Origin: Haplosporangium gracile
Taxonomy: Eukaryota > Mortierellomycota > Mortierellomycetes > Mortierellales > Mortierellaceae
DNA length: 64,000 nt
Direction of reading: 5' to 3'
NCBI GenBank assembly: GCA_015499985.1
Contig: JAAAUF010000033.1
Coordinates: 26,959-90,958 of the forward strand
Below the pieces are notes generated by a model. The model worked only from the letters and a program-made list of their open reading frames with translations. It was not told where the DNA came from and ran no database searches. Both the position numbers and the translations under genes were made by a program. Below, piece after piece: positions 1-11,552 of this stretch (within the stretch, counting starts at the first letter, position 1; each line of letters opens with the position of its first letter).

Positions 1-1985
1 TTTTTTTTTCTTTTTCTTTCGTACATTCCCTTGCATAAAGGAGATGCTACGGAGTCATCAAGTCGAAGGAGTCTGGAACGAAAATAAAAAAAAAGGTTTT
101 AGATTTCTGCTGCGAAGGAGCCCACTTTTTTCACCCTTCTATTTTTTTCATTCACACAGTTCCGCCCTCTGCCTTTCTTCTCAGCCTTCTTTTCACAGCC
201 TGGCGAAGCAAGACTGCAGCCTGGATAATGCAGCATGCAATGCAACAGGACAAACAATTGATCAAGGGCGTACAAAGCCAGGTGGGTCTAGATTGCATTA
301 AATCTCTTTGCCAGCTAGCGCTTTCATTTTATTCGTCTATTGTCATTTTGACTTCATGCTAGCATGATATCTTGAGCGGTCAGTGCTTCGTCGACTTGAA
401 ATGTAAGCTGCATCACATAAAATGGCGAAAAGCAAGCCTTGTTTAGTCGACGATACGAGGGTAGAGAAAAGGGCTCACCCCATGCTGCGTGTCATGCGAA
501 AATGGCCACTGCACGCTTACAAGTGCTGTATAATAAAAAAAAGGGGAGATTATTTTAGGCTGTGCATTCGCAGGGGCAAATGTCATCTGTTACTGCCAAG
601 AGCAAAAAAAAAAAGGAGAAAAGGGGTTTAGCCAACGACTATGAAGGACGCCGTACGTACGACAGGTCGGAGAAAATGATTTATTTTGCTGATGCTAATG
701 TGCACGATGGAAGTCGGGAGAGTAAACAAAACAAACTAAGAAATGCATGCACGAGAGCAGTGATGAGATGCGCATTGTTCATTTTCGGTCATTCGTATTC
801 GTCTGCGACATTTTTCGACTCTTGATTGCGCTTTTATTGAGAGGTGAAGGCGAGAGGAAGGAAAGGGAGGGGTTTTTTTCGGGATGTTAGTCGGTTACTT
901 TTTTTTTTTCAGATCTCTAGTTTGCCCATGGCGCAGCTCAGGAGCAATACGGCATGAGTTTTCCAGACTATGGGATGTGATCACAGCCCCCTTGGTCATT
1001 TCCCATTTTCCCTCGTTTTCTTGCACCTCTAGGATCACTTCCCGACTTATTTCCTGGAAACAAGCATTCGCCAAGCGGCGAAATCAGGTTTCTCCCAAGT
1101 CCTCATTAGACACGTATGTATGTGCTTCATTCTCGAAACAATGATTACATCTATCTGATTTTATGCCTGTTTTTGAGTTAGACCAGCTGGCTCCTACTCT
1201 CTACTACCACCCATTTGCCCCAGGCGATACCAGGACAAAATCTTCTAAAAGAAAGAGTCCAGACCTTGCAGCCTTACTTTTGGGCACTCGATTGGGCAGC
1301 CAACTTGGTGTTTGATACAGGTAGCGTCGTGGGATGGGGGCAGTGCATGGTCGTCAACCCGCTGGGAGGTACTTTTCACAATGGTCTTAACCTAACGATC
1401 GATGCAGAGCAGTGGGGAGGCTAGGGTAGCTCTTGGTGGCGATGGGACCAAACTTTGGCACAGAGGCAGAGAGTTGGCACAAAGAAACAGGGTCTTGGCA
1501 ATGAAGGAGGGCGTTAGCATAATGAAGAGGACGTTAGCAGTCGGTGCCACACCGACCTCAGCTTTTACTAAATAAAATTCTTAATGCCAATCAAAGAGAC
1601 GAATTGTCAGTTTTAAACTAAGACCGACGTCGTCTGCTGCTAGACTGGTGCCCTGGATGCGGAGATATAAGGTTGGTGGCAACAGGCGGGCGACGGTAAT
1701 GGTATTAGCCGCTAGTCAAATGTGGGTTCTGTCGAAGACGAGGTCGATTTCCTTGGTGATGCCTTCATTTTTGTTGGTGCTGTTGGTGGCGACACCACTC
1801 TTCCTGAAGACCAATCTATTGAGATTAAATGCTGCACATAAGTAGCTCCCTTTTTTATTTTACGAAGAAAAGACCTATGTGACCTTGAATAAAGACCATC
1901 CTTCTTTCTCGTTATTCTTTTGTCCCTACCTTTTGCAAGTCGTTTGACGCTAGTGCTGACAGGAGGCGATACTGAAAGCTGATGG
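1..1985. other. Gene-poor left flank
   Basis: I see no supportable gene here. The longest plausible reading frame is a 69-codon stretch at 1215-1424 on the plus strand. It has mixed composition with Trp, Gly and Pro, matches no family I know, and lacks a convincing start context. A short palindrome with arms tcggtg and caccga sits near 1540-1555. The sequence is T-rich at the very left edge. Confidence 0.5.
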
Positions 1986-1989
1986 TCAA

Positions 1990-2260
1990 ATCTGCAATAT
2001 GTGGTTTGGTGCTAAATATCTGCGAGGGGATGTAGCGTGGGGGAGGTCTTGTCGTACAGGACGGTCGGAAACATGCTGTGGTGCCAGATGGCGACGCCGA
2101 TGTCCTTTCAGATTAGTGAGGATAGAGCGTGGAGCCAGACCTTTTTTGAAGAATAGACTTGCCACCAGGTCTCTGTCATTCAAGTGGATACCGATTATGA
2201 TAACGATTTCCATAGAGAGACAGCAAATGGTGTGGGGGCTTCTATGATCCTGCTGGATAA
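1990..2260 (-). pseudogene. Possible F-box domain remnant
   Basis: Read on the minus strand, this stretch gives a short segment resembling the start of the F-box used by the family elsewhere in the window: hydrophobic Ile/Val residues, then LNDRDLVASLF, then a basic stretch. There is no intact upstream start, and the reading frame changes soon afterwards, with stops in all frames. It is too short to identify a domain firmly. It would fit the many decayed F-box/LRR copies in this region but could be chance similarity. Confidence 0.3.
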
Positions 2261-3519
2261 GTTTTCGAGAGGGTTCGAGGGACTGAAGAGACGACATGGT
2301 CCTGATCCTGACGCCGGGTTTTTGCACACTGGTCTCCAGTCTGCCAATCGCCATTCCTTTCAAGTCCAGTCCGCCGTCGATCTTCTGCCGTTTTAATTGT
2401 TGTTCGCCGATTTCCATTCATCGAAGTCCTTGATTGATAGGTACGTTGGTTCCAAGACAATTTGACCATGAACGGAGGCACGATGAGGATATGAAGTGGG
2501 CCTACTTGCTTCGCAAAAGCAATTGCCAAAATCGACGACTTTTGGCGGTGGCAGGTTCAGGATCGCCTTTTTGCTAATTTCGAATAATAATGTTAGACTA
2601 AGATCTTACTCATCTACCGATACTTTGGCGGAAGACGATAGCGAGCCGATGAAGCGCGTTCGTCCTTGTTTCTGCACGATGTCGTAAAACCTTGAAAAAC
2701 TTGTGTTCCAGGAGCCGTTGAAGGAGATCCAGGATACTGACGCGTGATTACCGACTCCAATACGTTCCATAGTATGGCGATTTTTGATCTATGGTCCTGT
2801 CCGGTACTTTCATTCAACTTCCGGTCGCTGTAGCCTCCAGGATACTTTCACGGAAGCGGGCTGGTCGACTTTTGCAGCTTTGATATTAAGTTGGATCGTC
2901 TTCCTCATGTCCAGGATGCGGCGCGATATGACAATGTCCAAAAGTTCCTGGCTCATGTCAACCTTGATCAAGTTGATTCTTCTGTTGCTAGCACTGAGCA
3001 TTTCGAATTGAGTAATAAAAAAAGTCGCTTTTGCATCGGTGGGGCTGAATGAGCAATACTCCATCTTTTCTTCTTTTTCTTTTAGTGAAGAATGCGATTC
3101 TGCTCACAGTCTCGATCTTGGTGTTTGTGTTTGGCAACTCATCTTATAATCATCGCCCGCTTTGGCTGTCAATCTTACTATTCATTGCAACTGAACCTCT
3201 TTGCTGTTGCCAACCGTGGACTAGATTCTTCCTTAAGTTGCACAGCAACTGTTTCCTGTCTGTGAAATGCCCTTTTGTGACCTGTGGTGTCATTTAGTGT
3301 CCTGAATCACCAATTGTCCCCAAAAAAACCTCTTCACAGCTGAGACACCCAACAACCGCGTCCTTTCCTTTTCTCTCCTCTCCCCTTGTTGTCCTTCTAC
3401 TCAATTGTAGCTCGGTTGTCCAGTCACCAGCAAGCCCTCTTTCGCCAAAATAATCATGAACAGCGATGAGATCTCTTTCCAGTCAACAAAAAAAGTGATA
3501 TAGAGAACTGCGAGTGTAG
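2261..3519. other. Unrecognised sequence with a short orphan frame
   Basis: No recognisable gene. A minus-strand frame at 2810-3064 (84 codons) has protein-like composition, with acidic and basic residues alternating and no low complexity. I cannot assign it to a family and it has no obvious partner exon. It may be another decayed fragment. Confidence 0.35.
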
Positions 3520-3660
3520 GAGATGATTACTTTTCCCAGATGCGCGCTGTGCTGCTCCTTGCTTGCATCAGGCTGTGAGGTTCACCCTCTGTCCTGGAAA
3601 GATTAGATGCAGAATGAATCTTGTCCTTTGTCCTTGATGTCCATACTGATCCTGTCTTGG
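3520..3660 (-). pseudogene. Decayed copy of a short duplicated unit (MDIK unit)
   Basis: The minus strand carries an ATG followed by MDIK and a stretch clearly related in DNA sequence to the plus-strand unit at 9639-9731. The same CT-rich leader and the phrase encoding Ile-Asn-Gln-Pro upstream are also shared. This copy has an in-frame stop about 14 codons in and a second stop further on, so it is not coding as it stands. It lies about 450 bp beyond the 3' end of the reductase pseudogene on the same strand. That mirrors the arrangement on the plus strand and shows that a block of DNA was duplicated in inverted orientation. The parent gene is unknown. Confidence 0.55.
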
Positions 3661-4110
3661 TTGGTTGATGAGGATGCTGAGGGAGTCTAAAGTGCAAGAT
3701 GGGTGATGAGTAAAATAAGAAGAGAGAAGAGAGAGAGGAGGGAGGAGGTGAGGTTGCCCTTTTGTCCTTCTTAGGCGTATGTGGCTTAATTTTCTTTTTA
3801 CCTTTTGCAGACAAAAAGAGTGAGTGTATGTGTTGAGCTCTGATGCACGCTGAATTGTTAAAAACACCACCTGAAGGACACCAGCGCTTGTTTTCCCTTT
3901 GATAACATCAACAATTATAATAACAACAAAATCAACAACAACAACGATTGAAGTTCAGCTGCTGTTATCCTTTCCTAATGTTCACACCTACAAGGGCAAA
4001 AGGGTATTTGCGATCGTTTTGTCACCGTCTCTCATGCCTTTTTTATTAAAATAATGCTAAATTGTTTATTCGACACTATTTACATTATATTGTTACAACT
4101 TTGAAAGAGC

Positions 4111-5062
4111 TCAAACATCGGCGATCTTGACGCTGATTTTGCTCTTATATCCACCCTACAAGAACCGATCATACGTCTCTGCAACAACATCCAGCCCACT
4201 CCCAATCACCGTCTCAGTAAACTTGATTTCACCATTCTTGACCAAGGGTGTGACCTCCTTCTAAAACGCTCCCCATTGGTCATTGTACTCATAGACCGTG
4301 TAACTCTCGCACCACAACTACTTCATAAGGTTATGGATCAAGTTCTTGAGAGCAAGGGGTTCTTGGCCTTGGTGCACCGCCAATGCGCCGATAAGGATGA
4401 TTTTGTCGTCGGGGTTGAGCAGGCCGAGGGCGATCTCAACAGTGTCGTCAAAGACTAGGTCGTAGTAGATGTTGAGTCCTCAGGGTGCCAGTTCCGTTAA
4501 TGCCTGGCGTTTATTCTGGGTCTTGTAGTTGAAGGCGGCGTCAAATCCAAGCTCGTTTTTGAGGTAGGCGCCCTTTTCGTCCGAGCCTACGGACTTAATG
4601 ACACGGAGGCCCTGACGCTTCGCCAGCTATCCAGCTAACTGACCCAATATGCTAGTAACGAATCGGGCATGAAAAAAGCCCGAGTTTAGAATGAGTGCTC
4701 ACTTGGTACGACTAAAAAAAAAAAAGCATGGACAGGATTTCTTACCCAGCAGTACCAAAGATTTAGATGGTCTCACCCTTCTTCAAGTCTGTGCATCTCT
4801 TCAACGAGTCCCAAACAGAACCCAGAGAGACCGAGGACGCCGTTATAGACCGAGAGGGATATCTTTGTCAAGTCCAGCATCTAAATTGACTGACTCGTTT
4901 AGCCCCTGATCCTTGGTGAGGTAACTGTACGACTCCCAGTGGATGGGACCAAAGAAGGTGGAGACGATAGGGAAGGTAGGGTTCTTGGAATCGATGATCT
5001 TGCCAATACCGAATCCTGTGACGGACGATTCATGTGTATGGTTGAAATGATGAGCAAGGACC
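4111..5062 (-). pseudogene. NADP-dependent medium-chain reductase pseudogene
   Basis: The minus strand encodes a broken paralog of the intact reductase at 6934-8171. Matching segments run in order from the region after the first intron (GFGIGKIIDSKNP) through the cofactor-binding half to the C-terminal end (KISVKIADV then stop). Several codons that are Trp, Glu, Gln or Tyr in the intact gene are stops here, for example a TGG to TAG change just before KEVTPLVK. There is also a frameshift in the middle. The second intron is still present, with GTAAGA at its start, so this arose by DNA duplication and not by reverse transcription. I could not find the first exon upstream of about 5062. It is inverted relative to the working copy. 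Confidence 0.85.
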
Positions 5063-6809
5063 TAATTCTTTGTCAACAAATAGTTATGAAAAAGTAGACT
5101 GCTATCCGCCATTTTGCTAAGGAAACTGTCTTACACCGAATCGTCGATCCACAATTTTAATAAAGAATGCCAAACTATTCTTACAGATGCCCTTTTTGAT
5201 GTCAATTGCTCGCGCAGGAAGTCGATAAAGGATGCGATCCACCGTGTTAATCGACAAGCATGGCGACTAAATAAGGTAGACATGCCTGTGTTGATTGTCG
5301 GTAAAGTGGGCTCAGATAAGCTATTGTGTGAGATTGTGTGAGGAAGAGTGCTTCGTGCGTTCATTTCGTTTCTTTTTTTTTTTGTTCGATTTGTCACAGA
5401 AGGGTGAATCGATTATGGAAGGCACAAAAAGAAAATTCGTGTTTGATGCAAGGATAGCGAGGGGCCTGCAATAAACAACTCTTGATCTGGTTTTTTTTAG
5501 CTTAGTGGAGCATTATTGTCAGTCTCCTTTTTCGTCACCTCCATGGCTCGACCTTGACCTTTTCACTCGTAAATGGGTTGAGTTTGCGTTTGTTCGCTGT
5601 TGTAGGGAAACTAGGGGTCATTCCCCATCTTCTGTTTTTCTACCCGCATCCTGTTTCCATATACTTCTCTTTCCCTCCGTCACTATTTTTTTTTCTTACA
5701 ACAAGAAATGCCGTTTGTGCCTTTTACTCTCACCTATGGTATTTTTTTACATAAGTTTAATCTCCTTACACACACCCTAATTGCAACCTGTCTGAACTCC
5801 TCCAGATTATTATTTGACTGTGTCCATTTGTACCATGCAGTCACTCCTTCTATCGAGCGTCACAAATCAACAGCAGGCTGCCTAAGTTCTGCATGCCTAC
5901 TAAGGGATGCGTCCAAGCTCACTCTTACAGATCTGCGAGTACCACTTAAAGTGAAGTAAGATCCCTTTCGCGTCTTTCCCTAGGACGCATAAAGGCTATA
6001 AAAAAAACGCTAGCACCACTGATCTCACTTATGATTGTTCTATTGTAAATAGCGTCTTTGGTTTTTGACGTCAAGGTAGCGTGCCAAGAGCGCTGCTCTG
6101 CAAGGATCCACGCTACCAAATGACCTCACACAATAACACTGAAAATCAACTCGATCGAAATTGTCAGCATCTCATACCAAATGGGCTGAGAGTCCAAAAA
6201 GTCACCGAGTTCCTTCACAACTACCTGTTAAGGTCATTGCTACTTGCAAACAAAGGATGTCAGAGCATCCAAGGCTCGATCGTACACGTTGCAATGGCGA
6301 GTGTTTTCAGGGAGATTATCCAAGTTTTCTTTTTCTGCCTTTGATGTTTGTGTGTGCAAACAATTAGCGTCCAATGATGGACGCCGCATTTTTTTTGTTT
6401 TGGCTATTTGTCATACACAAATGCACGGTTGCCCGTCCTACCTTTGTTCCATCCTTTCCCCGGTAAACTGTCGGGTCTTTTTAGAATAGATTCAACAATC
6501 CTCTGCAAGGTTCGAATCATTGCGCAGACACGTTCTCCTTTCTGTCAAATAGGGCGCTTGGCGTACTTGAAAAACAAACAAGAAACGTACTTGTATGAGA
6601 GGTGGTAATTCCACAGAAAAGTTGCGCGAAAAACGGGCCATATTCTGGATCAATGGTACCATTATGTCTTACTTTTCAGGGCGTCCTCCAACGAGAGCAA
6701 CAATGTAATTTGACCCTTTATCGATGGATTTACTGGAGTTCTTGGAAATGATGAATAATATACCTCATTCTTCTTCGAGAGCAGCATGATTGGCCTGACA
6801 GAAAAGTCG
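5063..6809. other. Spacer between the inverted reductase copies
   Basis: No gene I can support. A minus-strand frame around 5131-5300 has protein-like composition (Arg-, Leu- and Trp-bearing, ending at a stop near 5131), and a similar short piece lies around 6150-6300. Neither is recognisable. The right end contains the promoter region of the reductase. Confidence 0.4.
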
Positions 6810-6817
6810 TATAAAAG
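6810..6817 (+). promoter_or_regulatory. TATA box of the reductase gene
   Basis: TATAAAAG lies 124 bp upstream of the ATG at 6934, a normal distance for a fungal TATA element with a short CA-rich leader. The leader between them is rich in CAAC and CACAC and has no upstream ATG. Confidence 0.6.
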
Positions 6818-6933
6818 CTAAGAAATTCTCTTCTTTTCTCGTCATAACAACTCAACATCCAACAAGTGCAACCCAAATACACTCGCTCTTTCACTCACAC
6901 CGCAACAAAAACCTCCACACACAGCCATTTAAA

Positions 6934-8171
6934 ATGACCAAATCCCAAATCACCAACAGCCGCGTCTACATCGCTCAGATCCCCGAAGGTGTTGCTCCCA
7001 GCAAGAGCCACTTCCGCACCGTCACCACCACCGAGGAAAAGCCTGAACTCCAGGAGGGTTCCATCTTTGTCAAGAACATCCTCTTCTCCTTGGATCCTTG
7101 TAAGAAGTTATTGCGATGTTGTCAATGAGAGAAAAAAGGCACCAAGTGAAAAATTAAATAAACCCTGACAATCTCGTTCTTTTTTTCTCGCATCCACTAC
7201 ATAGACATCCGCCACGATTTCCCTGAGGGTGCAAAGGAGGCCGAGGTTATTGGCTTTGGTTTCTCCAAAGTCCTCGAGTCCAAGAACCCCGACTTCCACG
7301 TAGGCTCGAGCTACTTCTTCGGTACTCTCCCTTGGTCGTCCTACAGTGTCTTGAGATCTCAGGACCTTAGCGAGACCTTCAACATTGACAGCATCGACAA
7401 GGACATTCCCCTTTCTGCCTATAGTGGTATCCTGGGAGCCTCTGGACTTACTGTCTGGGATTCTATTAACCGTGTCGCCGACTTGAAGGAGGGCGAAACC
7501 ATTTATATTTCCAGCGCCGCTGGGTAAGTGAACCTTCTTGTTCTGCTTCCTTGTGTTCGCACTCTTCGTAATCCGATGCGAGGAAGAAAAACTAACTCTG
7601 CTCCATGATGATTATTATGGATAATAGAACATTAGGTCAATTAGCTGGACAGATCGCCAAGCGCAAGGGCCTCCGTGTCATCGGGTCCGCTGGAACTGAC
7701 GATAAGGTTGCCTATCTCAAGAACCAGCTCGGTTTTGATGCCGTCTTCAACTACAAGACCCAGGACAAGCGCGAAGCACTGACTGCTGCCGTCGGACCCC
7801 AAGGCCTCGATGTCTACTACGACTTGGTCTTTGACAACACTGTCGAGATCGCCTTGGACCTTTTTAACCCCCATGGTCGTGTTGTCACCGTCGGTCTGTT
7901 GGCAGGTCACAAGGGTGAGGAACTTGCCTTGCCCAAGAACATCGTCCACCTGCTGCTAAAACAGATCCGCTGGGAGGGTTACGTTGTCTTTGAGCACTTT
8001 GATCAATTTGAGAACTTTTGGAAGGAGGTGACTCCTTTGGTCAAGAGTGGTGAGTTTAAGTACACCCAGACGGTTGTGGATGGAGGTGTCGAGGATATTG
8101 CCGAGACCTACCTTCGTTTCTTGGAGGGAATGTACCAGGGCAAGGTCAGCCTCAAGCTCAGCGACTTCTAA
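6934..8171 (+). CDS. NADP-dependent medium-chain dehydrogenase/reductase (alkenal/2-alkenone reductase type)
   Basis: Three exons, 6934-7099, 7205-7523 and 7628-8171, join in frame to give 342 residues, the usual length for zinc-free medium-chain reductases of the leukotriene B4 dehydrogenase / double-bond reductase group. These enzymes use NADPH to reduce the C=C bond of alpha,beta-unsaturated aldehydes and ketones in the cytosol. The N-terminal GroES-like half runs to about residue 125. The nucleotide-binding loop is the AAGTLGQLAGQ segment at about residues 160-170. The FNYKTQ segment and the C-terminal FWKEVTPLVKSGE region are also typical. Introns begin GTAAGA and GTAAGT. The start gives an N-terminus of normal length and has A-rich context. 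A TATA box lies 124 bp upstream. A dead inverted copy sits at 4111-5062. The exact substrate cannot be told from sequence. Confidence 0.92.
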
Positions 8172-8383
8172 GCGCCTAGGTTACGATACGACTACCCTTT
8201 CTTTGTATTCTTCTCTTTCCCTCTTGTGGATCAATTCTGAATTATAAAAAAAAAAATGAGGTTTGGCCCGACATGTCATCAAAAAAGTGTGTGTGGCGCT
8301 TTGGTCGCGACTTTTGTTTGTTTTCTCTCTCTTTTTTCCCACACAAACCAACACCAGTCGACACTTCGATATTTCACTCAAGG

Positions 8384-9410
8384 ATGGACTTCAATCAACT
8401 GTTAAATATCCCTGAGCTCTTGGACAGGATAACCTCTTACATCGACTAGCGCACATTAACTCCTCCTACAGTACTTGGCATGGCTTGCGGCAGGACGACG
8501 ATAAGACGACCAACAAATTTACGACCATCTGAAGAGTTTTCTGTCTCTTAGCCCTACTGGTCAACAACTCCTTGCTCCACTGGCATTTTCTTTCCACATC
8601 AAGCACATGGACCTTCATGGACTGCTACCTCCGGTGATCAAGAAGAACTATACTTGTCCAATTTATCTTCCAGGGGTTTAGGCCTGCCGAAAGCTCAGGA
8701 CCCTCACATCGGGATCGCCACCCTACAAATGACGTTAGAATTCGTCTACCACCAATGCCAGGGCATTCAAGGATTACATTTGGTTACATTGCGCGAGTTT
8801 GCCCCGAACTTCGTGAGATCGAGCTGGCCAATGGTGGTTATCGGATAGGGGATCCCTATCTCAACATGACACTCTTGAGCGGACTCTATCTTCTTGGTCG
8901 ACTCCAGCACCTGGAAAGGTTCTCGAGCAGCACATGGAAGAAACGAGGGGTCTTGAACGTACGGAATCTGGAATGGATTGTCAAGTCTGAACGGTCGGAG
9001 CAGAAGAAGGCCAAGGAACAAAAGGAACTCAGGTCGGTCTGAAAGGAGCTTGGGCTCTTGGATGTTGTGTTGCGAGTTTGGGCCCACAGAGTATCACGAA
9101 CGTGGACCTCAAGCAACATGCGAGTTTGAACCCAAGGAAACGCGCGAAGCAGGAGCCCAGGGTGCGTATTAAATAGGCTGATGTTGATGTGACATTGCGG
9201 GAAGATTTGCGGTAACTGGGACTACCGGTTGAGGTCAAGACTTTCTTTGACGAGTTGGACGAGCCGGTCAAGGATGGAGGTAGATATCATTGTTTCTCTA
9301 TGCTCAGGTACTTGTCTTTCTGTTCTCCTGGTGGAATTGAGTTATCACCTGAGCGAGAGATCAAGCGTTTGACGGTCAACAAGGCGCGTCGACCATGGAT
9401 CAAGTCGTAG
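8384..9410 (+). pseudogene. F-box/LRR protein pseudogene
   Basis: Opens with an ATG and an F-box-like segment (NIPELLDRITSYID) followed at once by a stop. The rest is spread over several frames. A readable leucine-rich segment lies at about 8755-9040 (VCPELREIELANGG, then a Leu-rich stretch). A C-terminal piece at about 9180-9410 (LPVEVKTFFDELD in one frame) is closely related to the fragment at 10260-10518. Multiple stops and frame changes make it non-functional. F-box proteins are substrate adaptors of SCF ubiquitin ligases; this copy has no intact product. It lies 212 bp downstream of the reductase stop on the same strand, but the inverted reductase copy has no matching F-box, so it was probably added or lost separately. 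Confidence 0.75.
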
Positions 9411-9638
9411 AACAAGACAAACTTTAAACATTTTAGTTTCGACCACAAAACGAAGAAATGGAATTAAGCCACATCAAGAGAAAAGACAAAACCCCATCCC
9501 CTCCGCTCACTCGCCCTTTTTCCTTTTTTTACTTTTTTTTTTTTCTCTACCTGCTTCCTCCTTCACCCTTCACCTTTTCCCATCCTCTCTCCCTTCTCAG
9601 ACTCTTTCAACGTCCTCATCAACCAAAACAGGATCTCC

Positions 9639-9731
9639 ATGGACATCAAGAACATAGAGCAGGATTCATTCTACAACTCGCCTCTTCCGGACAGAGTGCG
9701 GACCTCACAGGTTGATGCAAGCAAGGGATAA
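9639..9731 (+). pseudogene. Short MDIK unit, 30 codons, related to 3520-3660
   Basis: An open frame of 30 codons begins ATG GAC ATC AAG and ends at TAA. It follows a CT-rich leader that resembles a gene leader (9480-9638). The minus-strand sequence at 3520-3660 is a clear DNA-level relative with the same ATG position. With only 30 codons and no recognisable continuation it is probably the 5' end of a truncated gene, although a real micro-peptide cannot be excluded. The parent family is unknown. Confidence 0.45.
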
Positions 9732-10092
9732 CAGCGACACCAGGGAGAAAGTAAACATCTCGCACCCACGCTTTTCATCACCACCTTGTTTTGGACTTGA
9801 AAGAGATCTCATCACTGGTCGAGCTTATTTGGTGAAAGAAGGCTTTCAGGTAACAGGGTAGCCAAGCCACAAGTTGCGTCGAAAAACTGGTAAACAAAAA
9901 GGAGTCGCAGCTGTTGGGCAAGTAAACTGAGAGGTGCTTCTGTTGGGCCATTGACGGTATGGGACAACACAAGACGCTTCACAGATATAAAAAGTGTCTC
10001 CTGCACCCACCAATGCAGTTGTTTCACGATGTGGTTAAGCAAAACGGGTCAAAGGCCTTCACGGGGCCTTGACAGAACGCAGCTTTGAATAG
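9732..10092. other. Spacer without a recognised gene
   Basis: A minus-strand frame covers part of this interval (9812-10042) but its composition looks like a chance open frame. Nothing else is supportable. Confidence 0.4.
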
Positions 10093-10518
10093 TTGAGCGA
10101 AGCCAGGCGGACGCAGGACTTCAAGAAGAAGACAAGGGAATCGTTGAAGGCTACCTGGAGGTATCTCGGAATCACGGACGACTATAATGTCTTCATCGGT
10201 GAGACTGCCAAAGACAAGAACTGGATACTCTTTGACCGGACAAATGTCGAGCTGACGTTGCAGGAAGAACTGCAGGATCTTGGATCGGCAGTGGATGTGA
10301 AGAAATTTTTCGATGAACTGGACACGCCGGGTCTGACGAGGTTGATGAAACGGTTGAGTTTCAGTGTTTTTCTACACAGCGGTATCTGTCGCTTTTGTTT
10401 TACGGGTAGGATCGAGCTGCCTGTTGAGAGGGAGCTCTAGCGGTTGCTTGTTGGTATGAAGACGAAGCCCTGGTATCAGGAGGCGAAGGATCGGCTTGAA
10501 AGATATGACAATCGATGA
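10093..10518 (+). pseudogene. C-terminal fragment of an F-box/LRR family gene
   Basis: The frame starts without an ATG (first codon TTG) and reads through a basic N-terminal part (DFKKKTRESLKATWRYLGI), then ELTLQEELQDLG, DVKKFFDELDTPG and a stop at 10438-10440. The same frame then continues with protein-like sequence to a second stop at 10516-10518. The segment from about 10260 is a clear paralog of the C-terminal end of the pseudogene at 8384-9410. It is therefore the truncated tail of a second copy with one nonsense codon. A full gene would need the missing N-terminal two thirds. Confidence 0.7.
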
Positions 10519-11423
10519 ATAAACTTTAGCGTGATCTAAGGTATACGGCGATGTGCACGTTGAGATGACTATGTTTTAATAAGGACTCTTCTATCGCCCT
10601 TATTTGTACATCAAAGAATTATGTAGAGGATTGAACATCAGACTTTGATTTGACCTTTTGAGTGTTGCAGTGGAATCTGGCAAAAAACGATGACGCTAGA
10701 AATAGAGGTATCTAATATAATATTACAATTGCAGCAATGCGACCTGTTGTTCGTGCTGTTGCTCCTGACTTTGTACTTGCTGGTCACTGCGTCGTCGTCG
10801 TGCTGCTGCTGGTGTCTGACGGTCATAGTGCTCGCTCCTCTTGATCAGTTCCTTTGTCTTTGTCCGGGGTAGGAGAAGAGGAGGAGGAAGCCATTGCTGT
10901 GGATGCGTTTGTGTATGCGAGAGAGGGAGTGTAACTGAATTTGCGTGTGAGTGAGTGAGTGTGTGTGTGAGAGAGAGAAGAAGAGTGAAGAGGGAGAGTG
11001 GAGTGAATTGAGAGGTGAGAGGAAGAGATGGTCTTGGTGATAGAAGGATTACTATATCGTTTGTTGTGAAAGTGTGAGAAACGAATAAGAGCTGCTAGTG
11101 GTTGTAGTATACAATGATATAGAGGTATGAATAGGTTTTGTGAGAGAAGAAGGCTGTGGAGAGTTAGAAGAAAGAAAGGGAGAAGGGGAGGAAGAAAGAA
11201 AGAGGTGAATGGAATGGTGAATGATCAAGGGATGTAAGATGCAAATGAGAAATAAAATAAAGAGTCGAATTGCACAGAAAATATGTGCTCATTTGTGTTT
11301 ACTTTATTAGGCCTCTCTGTCTGTGGTTGGGCACGACTCATTGCCTAATAAGGGTTGTTATTGATACGACTGGCCTTCAAAAAGAGCACTTGATTTCCCA
11401 TGCCAACAAATATCCCGTCAAGT
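10519..11423. other. Gene-free spacer with GT/GA microsatellite
   Basis: No gene seen. A compound microsatellite of GTGA, GT and GA repeats lies at 10943-10980. It is followed by a purine-rich stretch to about 11220 on the plus strand. Confidence 0.6.
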
Positions 11424-11498
11424 ATCCCTTACTTCGTTTTTGCAACAAATTTGTTGCAAACTAACCAACAAATTTGTCGCAAAAACGAAGTAAGGGAT
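11424..11498. repeat. Near-perfect foldback (inverted repeat), 33-bp arms
   Basis: The left arm 11424-11456 and right arm 11466-11498 are reverse complements over 33 bp with one mismatch, separated by a 9-base loop. The inner part of each arm is itself palindromic (caacaaatttgttg). It lies about 55 bp past the stop codon of the PAS gene, so it would form a strong hairpin in that transcript's 3' end. A small foldback transposable element or a structural 3' end are both possible. No target-site duplication is obvious. Confidence 0.85.
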
Positions 11499-11552
11499 AG
11501 CTTGAATCCATTCTGTCTCATATTTTTCATTTTTTTATCCTTGCATAGAGTG

